Of a stretch of 32,034 nucleotides of DNA, positions 29,094-32,034 are shown piece after piece. Under the pieces are notes generated by a model. That model was not told the DNA's origin and did no database searches. It saw only the letters and a list, made by a program, of their open reading frames with translations. How positions within the stretch are numbered: position 1 is the first letter of the stretch; each line of letters opens with the position of its first letter. The stretch comes from an uncultured bacterium (GTDB lineage Bacteria; UBP6; UBA1177; JAKLFG01): positions 1-32,034 of the forward strand of contig CALMRE010000125.1 in NCBI GenBank assembly GCA_937871295.1. Direction: 5' to 3'. The position numbers and the translations under genes were made by a program.

Positions 29094-30464
29094 ATGCGCG
29101 ATATCCTGCTGATAGGAGACGATGCCTCGCTCGCCGCGCAGATGGACGCGATCCTGTCCACCGCCCGCTTCACGATGCGCTGCGTATCGTCGGTCGAAGA
29201 GGCGACCGGCGCGCCGGCTCTCGTCGTGCTTTCGTCATCCGGCTCCTTCGGCGCGATCCGTTCATTCCTCGCGGCCTGCCGGAAGAGACACCCCGGAGTC
29301 CCCGTGCTGGCCATCTGTCCCTGCGAGGAGGCCGATAAGGTGAAAGCGATCGGGGCGGGCGCCGCCGATATCCTGCGACCCCCCGTCAGCGACGCCGACC
29401 TGCGCCGCCATATCATATCGCTCGCCGACGGCGTGACCGAAGACTATGCGATGGACGATCTCATCCGGCAGAAGAACTGTCTCCAGTGCCCGCTCATCCG
29501 CGAGACACACGGGTACGGCCGGTTCATCGGATCGAGCCCCGCGATAAAAAAGGTCTTCGCGCAGATCGAAAAGGTGCGCAAGAGTTCGCTCAATGTCTTC
29601 ATCCACGGCCAGAGCGGCACCGGCAAGGAACTGGTGGCGCGGACGCTCCACGAATCGAGCGCCCACCGCGACGGCCCCTTCATGGCGATCAACTGCGGCG
29701 CGATACCGGAGAACCTGCTCGAATCGGAATTGTTCGGTTACGAGAAAGGGGCCTTCACCGGCGCCGACCGTCCTTATAACGGCAAGATCATCGACGCCGA
29801 CGGCGGCACGCTTTTTCTCGACGAGGTATCGGAACTGCCGCTCAAACTGCAGGTGAAACTGCTCCGATTCCTCGAGGAACGCACCGTCACGCGGCTCGGC
29901 AGCAGTCGCGCGCAGGAGGTCGATGTGCGGCTGGTCTGCGCCACCAACAAAGACCTCCGGGCGATGGTGCGCGGCAATCTGTTCCGCGAGGATCTCTACT
30001 ACCGGCTCGTGGTCTACACCATCGAACTGCCCTCCCTGCGCGAACGGCGCGAGGACATCCCGCTCTTTTTCGCCCATTTCCTGCAGGAACGGGAGAAGCG
30101 ACATGAGGTTCATATCACCCGCATCGAGCCGGAGGTCGTCGAACTGCTCAAAAACTACCCGTGGCCCGGGAATGTGCGTGAACTCATCAATGTGGTGGAC
30201 CATCTCCTCGTCTCGGCCGAGGAGGGGGTGGTGACCCTCGATTCGCTTCCCCCCTATGTGCGCGAAATGCGCAGTGCGGACGCCGTAACGGACAGTTCTT
30301 TTCCCGTCGCGGCATGGCAGCCGCGGACGCTGAAAGAGATGGAGAAGGAGGCGATAGTCGCGACCCTGCGCCACTTCAACGGTAACATGGCCGAGACGGC
30401 CCGCGCCCTCGGCATCGGCCGGGCGACCCTCTATCGCAAGATGTCCTCCTATCATATCAACTGA
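29094..30464 (+). CDS. Sigma-54 enhancer-binding protein with pseudo-receiver
   Basis: This 456-residue protein has an NtrC-type layout. The N-terminal receiver-like domain (about 1-115) keeps the D9/D10 pair. The phospho-Asp site, however, reads VVLSSSGS, and the conserved lysine is R95 in LRPPVS, so phosphorylation is unlikely. A CLQC pair lies in the linker (C129, C132). The AAA+ domain has Walker A GQSGTGKE (172-179), the sigma-54 contact loop GAFTGA (219-224), Walker B TLFLDE (239-244) and the arginine-finger region. The Fis-type helix-turn-helix is at about 425-450 (ETARALGIGRATLYRK). GGAGGA is three bases before the ATG. A sigma-54 promoter lies 140 bases past its stop, in front of the lipoprotein gene, its likely target. 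Confidence 0.95.
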   Translation: MRDILLIGDDASLAAQMDAILSTARFTMRCVSSVEEATGAPALVVLSSSGSFGAIRSFLAACRKRHPGVPVLAICPCEEADKVKAIGAGAADILRPPVSDADLRRHIISLADGVTEDYAMDDLIRQKNCLQCPLIRETHGYGRFIGSSPAIKKVFAQIEKVRKSSLNVFIHGQSGTGKELVARTLHESSAHRDGPFMAINCGAIPENLLESELFGYEKGAFTGADRPYNGKIIDADGGTLFLDEVSELPLKLQVKLLRFLEERTVTRLGSSRAQEVDVRLVCATNKDLRAMVRGNLFREDLYYRLVVYTIELPSLRERREDIPLFFAHFLQEREKRHEVHITRIEPEVVELLKNYPWPGNVRELINVVDHLLVSAEEGVVTLDSLPPYVREMRSADAVTDSSFPVAAWQPRTLKEMEKEAIVATLRHFNGNMAETARALGIGRATLYRKMSSYHIN

Positions 30465-30603
30465 CTGACCCAGAATAATACGCACAAGTGTATCAGAACG
30501 AGATTTGCTGTTGTCGTGTTTTTCTGCGGAAGATACTCAGAGACAAGATATAGCCAAGCAATAACAAATAATTATAAGAAAGTCGGGCGTCTCTTGTGTC
30601 GTC

Positions 30604-30618
30604 GGCACACCCCTTGCA
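30604..30618 (+). promoter_or_regulatory. Sigma-54 (-24/-12) promoter of the lipoprotein gene
   Basis: GGCAC (GG at 30604-30605) and TTGCA (GC at 30616-30617) are separated by five bases, the exact sigma-54 geometry. Only the two T before GG and the following G differ from consensus. Transcription would start near 30628, giving a leader of about 55 bases. The preceding 140 bases are AT-rich and could hold the activator sites; an imperfect ATAC...GTAT palindrome at 30478-30493 is one candidate. Confidence 0.8.
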
Positions 30619-30683
30619 TCTATAAGCGGCGTGAGAAGTTCATTGGGAACTGAAGAACCTAACCTGAAAAGAGGGAGCGTGTC

Positions 30684-31928
30684 ATGAACGCAATAAAGAA
30701 TCTCCTGGTCATCGTAATGATGGCTTTTGTGATGTTGGTCGGCTGTGAGCAGGCCTCCGAGTCGAGCGCGCCGATCAAACTTTCCGCGATGTCCGGCAAC
30801 GAGTACATCGGTAACTGGAATGTAAGTTTCATCAATGCTGAGTACGACGCCGAGAATGATGTGACGATCTTCAATTATTCGGTCTCTTCGGTCGGCGAAC
30901 GCGGCAAGGACCTGAGCCACTGGGTCATCGGCCTGTGTGAGGATATCGTGATCGTGGGGGCCGGGGTGAACGGCCAGCCCTATCCGATCGGCAACGATCC
31001 GCTCCACACCGATCCGACCACTCAATTGTACGGTTTTAAATTCGATGATGGTCAACCGCTCGACTCAAGTTGGGATTATGAGATCGTGATCGCCGGGAAC
31101 GTCGGTCTCGAGGATGGTCAGTTCGCCCTCAAAGCGGGCTCGAACCAGAACGAACTGAGCGTTTCGTTCGGCAGCGTGCAGGTCCCCTCGTGTGAGCCGA
31201 TAGTCGAAGAGGAGAAGTATTCGATCAGCGGCTATGTATTCATGGATGTGAACGGCAACGGCGTGTACGATGTCGGCGAGTTCCCGATCCCCGGCGTCCA
31301 GATACTGCTGAACGGGTCGCCGGTCGCCCTGTCGGGTGTTGACGGTTCCTATCTGATCGTCGACCTGGTCGCCGGGTCTTACGAGATCTCCTCCTATCCG
31401 GCGGGCGGCGCTCCCGAACTGCAGGCGATCGTCCCGTACCTCTTCCCGACCACTCCCGAAAGCCTGAGCGTGGTCGTCGGCCCTTCGCAGGAGAATGTGA
31501 ACTTCGGCTACAACCTCGATTACGGCGATGTGCTTCTCTCCGGTGAGGGCCGCACCATCGGTTTCTGGAAACACCAATTGTCGGTCATCCTATCCGGTAA
31601 GGGAAGAGCGCAGGTGGGCAAGGCGCAGATCGACTCGATGATCGCCCAGATCAACGGGTTCTTCCTGCCTGAGCCCTTCGCCATCGACTCCCACCGCGAG
31701 GCGTTCGATATCATGAGCAGCACCAGCCCCCTCCCGGTCAACCTGCTGAAGAAGCAGCTGCTGGCGGCTGAGTTCAACAAGTTCTATGGTCTTGGTCTGG
31801 ACAGCCCGCTCCTGATGGAGATGATCCTCAAGTACGCAGAATCGATGGTCTACCTCGGCTCGTTCTCCGATGAAGAACTCCTCTCCATGAAGGATGTGCT
31901 CGATGCGATGAACAACCTCGGGCATTGA
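30684..31928 (+). CDS. Modular surface lipoprotein with SdrD_B-like domain
   Basis: This 414-residue protein has a lipoprotein signal (lipobox LVGC, Cys21). Region 1 (about 38-170) contains KDLSHWVIGL and two cysteines (C85, C170) that may pair; I do not know its family name. Region 2 (about 180-277) is an SdrD_B/Ig-like repeat (SGYVFMDVNGNG, then GSYLIVDLVAGSYEI) with an EF-hand-like DVNGNGVYD calcium loop at 189-197. Region 3 (about 286-414) begins GRTIGFWKH, a motif that often follows such domains in secreted proteins, and continues as an all-helical domain. GAGGGAG precedes the ATG by six bases. It is driven by a sigma-54 promoter and ends at a strong terminator, so it is a single-gene unit. 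A role in adhesion or surface contact is inference. Confidence 0.88.
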   Translation: MNAIKNLLVIVMMAFVMLVGCEQASESSAPIKLSAMSGNEYIGNWNVSFINAEYDAENDVTIFNYSVSSVGERGKDLSHWVIGLCEDIVIVGAGVNGQPYPIGNDPLHTDPTTQLYGFKFDDGQPLDSSWDYEIVIAGNVGLEDGQFALKAGSNQNELSVSFGSVQVPSCEPIVEEEKYSISGYVFMDVNGNGVYDVGEFPIPGVQILLNGSPVALSGVDGSYLIVDLVAGSYEISSYPAGGAPELQAIVPYLFPTTPESLSVVVGPSQENVNFGYNLDYGDVLLSGEGRTIGFWKHQLSVILSGKGRAQVGKAQIDSMIAQINGFFLPEPFAIDSHREAFDIMSSTSPLPVNLLKKQLLAAEFNKFYGLGLDSPLLMEMILKYAESMVYLGSFSDEELLSMKDVLDAMNNLGH

Positions 31929-31953
31929 TCCACGCTCTTTTTCCCGTCCCTTC

Positions 31954-31983
31954 GGGGCCTCCTCCGGGAGGCCCCTTTTTTTT
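31954..31983 (+). terminator. Rho-independent terminator of the lipoprotein gene
   Basis: GGGGCCTCC (31954-31962), a four-base loop and GGAGGCCCC (31967-31975) form a perfect nine-pair stem followed by eight T (31976-31983). It lies 25 bases after the stop codon. The remaining 51 bases of the window hold no recognisable feature. Confidence 0.95.
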
Positions 31984-32034
31984 GGCTCTCCGTCAGAATG
32001 TGTGGGTAACATAGTCCATAAGCATCCCGCATTT

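Noticed and set aside
1-32034. CRISPR array, tRNA, rRNA, insertion sequence or prophage genes
   Set aside because: No regularly spaced repeats, cloverleaf patterns, transposase or phage genes were seen by eye.
1-32034. Avoidance of GATC as the cause of ATA codon use
   Set aside because: GATC occurs many times throughout the window, so avoidance is not supported.

Overview
The window is a compact, GC-rich stretch of bacterial chromosome with almost no spare DNA; no gene-free stretch exceeds 300 bases. Two proteins with clear lipoboxes, a secreted subtilisin and a secreted PAP2 protein suggest a diderm (Gram-negative type) bacterium. Sigma-54 machinery, a split FeoB and an AddAB-type nuclease pair are present. 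Nothing here fixes the phylum: there is no rRNA, tRNA or diagnostic marker. An uncultivated or poorly sampled lineage is an inference only. Promoters of the sigma-70 type are readable, and several share a TACAAT -10 box.

Layout. 33-2576 (minus): rhuM-like gene followed by comM. 2694-3476 (minus): PAP2 phosphatase, divergent from 3563-7285 (plus): mutS and hisC. 7407-13879 (plus): AddB-like Fe-S nuclease, AddA-like helicase-nuclease and rmuC, a DNA-end-processing operon. 14026-14277 (minus): RRM RNA-binding protein with a clear terminator. 14448-15154: a small membrane protein and a convergent lipoprotein. 15304-17298 (plus): hybrid histidine kinase. 17303-19504 (minus): an operon of DtxR-type metal regulator, radical SAM protein and a DUF3299-like membrane-anchored protein. 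This operon is divergent from 19703-20938 (plus), a FeoB membrane domain without its GTPase. An inverted repeat fills the feoB promoter spacer. 21007-21500 (plus): ParE-type toxin-antitoxin pair with an operator on its -10 box. 21594-27551 (minus): tightly coupled operon of RsmB-like methyltransferase, DUF401 membrane protein, secreted S8 protease and a B12-type radical SAM protein with a CX4CX2C cluster. 27668-30464 (plus): Elp3-like radical SAM protein, rpiB and a sigma-54 activator with a degenerate receiver. 30684-31928 (plus): modular lipoprotein preceded by a near-consensus sigma-54 promoter and followed by a strong terminator.

How the parts work together. The most coherent local circuits are: (1) sigma-54 activator, sigma-54 promoter and surface lipoprotein; (2) metal regulator, operator and GTPase-less iron transporter; (3) AddB/AddA/RmuC for double-strand-end processing; (4) the autoregulated ParE module. 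The rsmB/DUF401/S8/radical-SAM operon is the most obscure grouping. Several GTG or internal ATG starts are preferred over longer ORFs because promoters or Shine-Dalgarno sites lie inside the longer versions.
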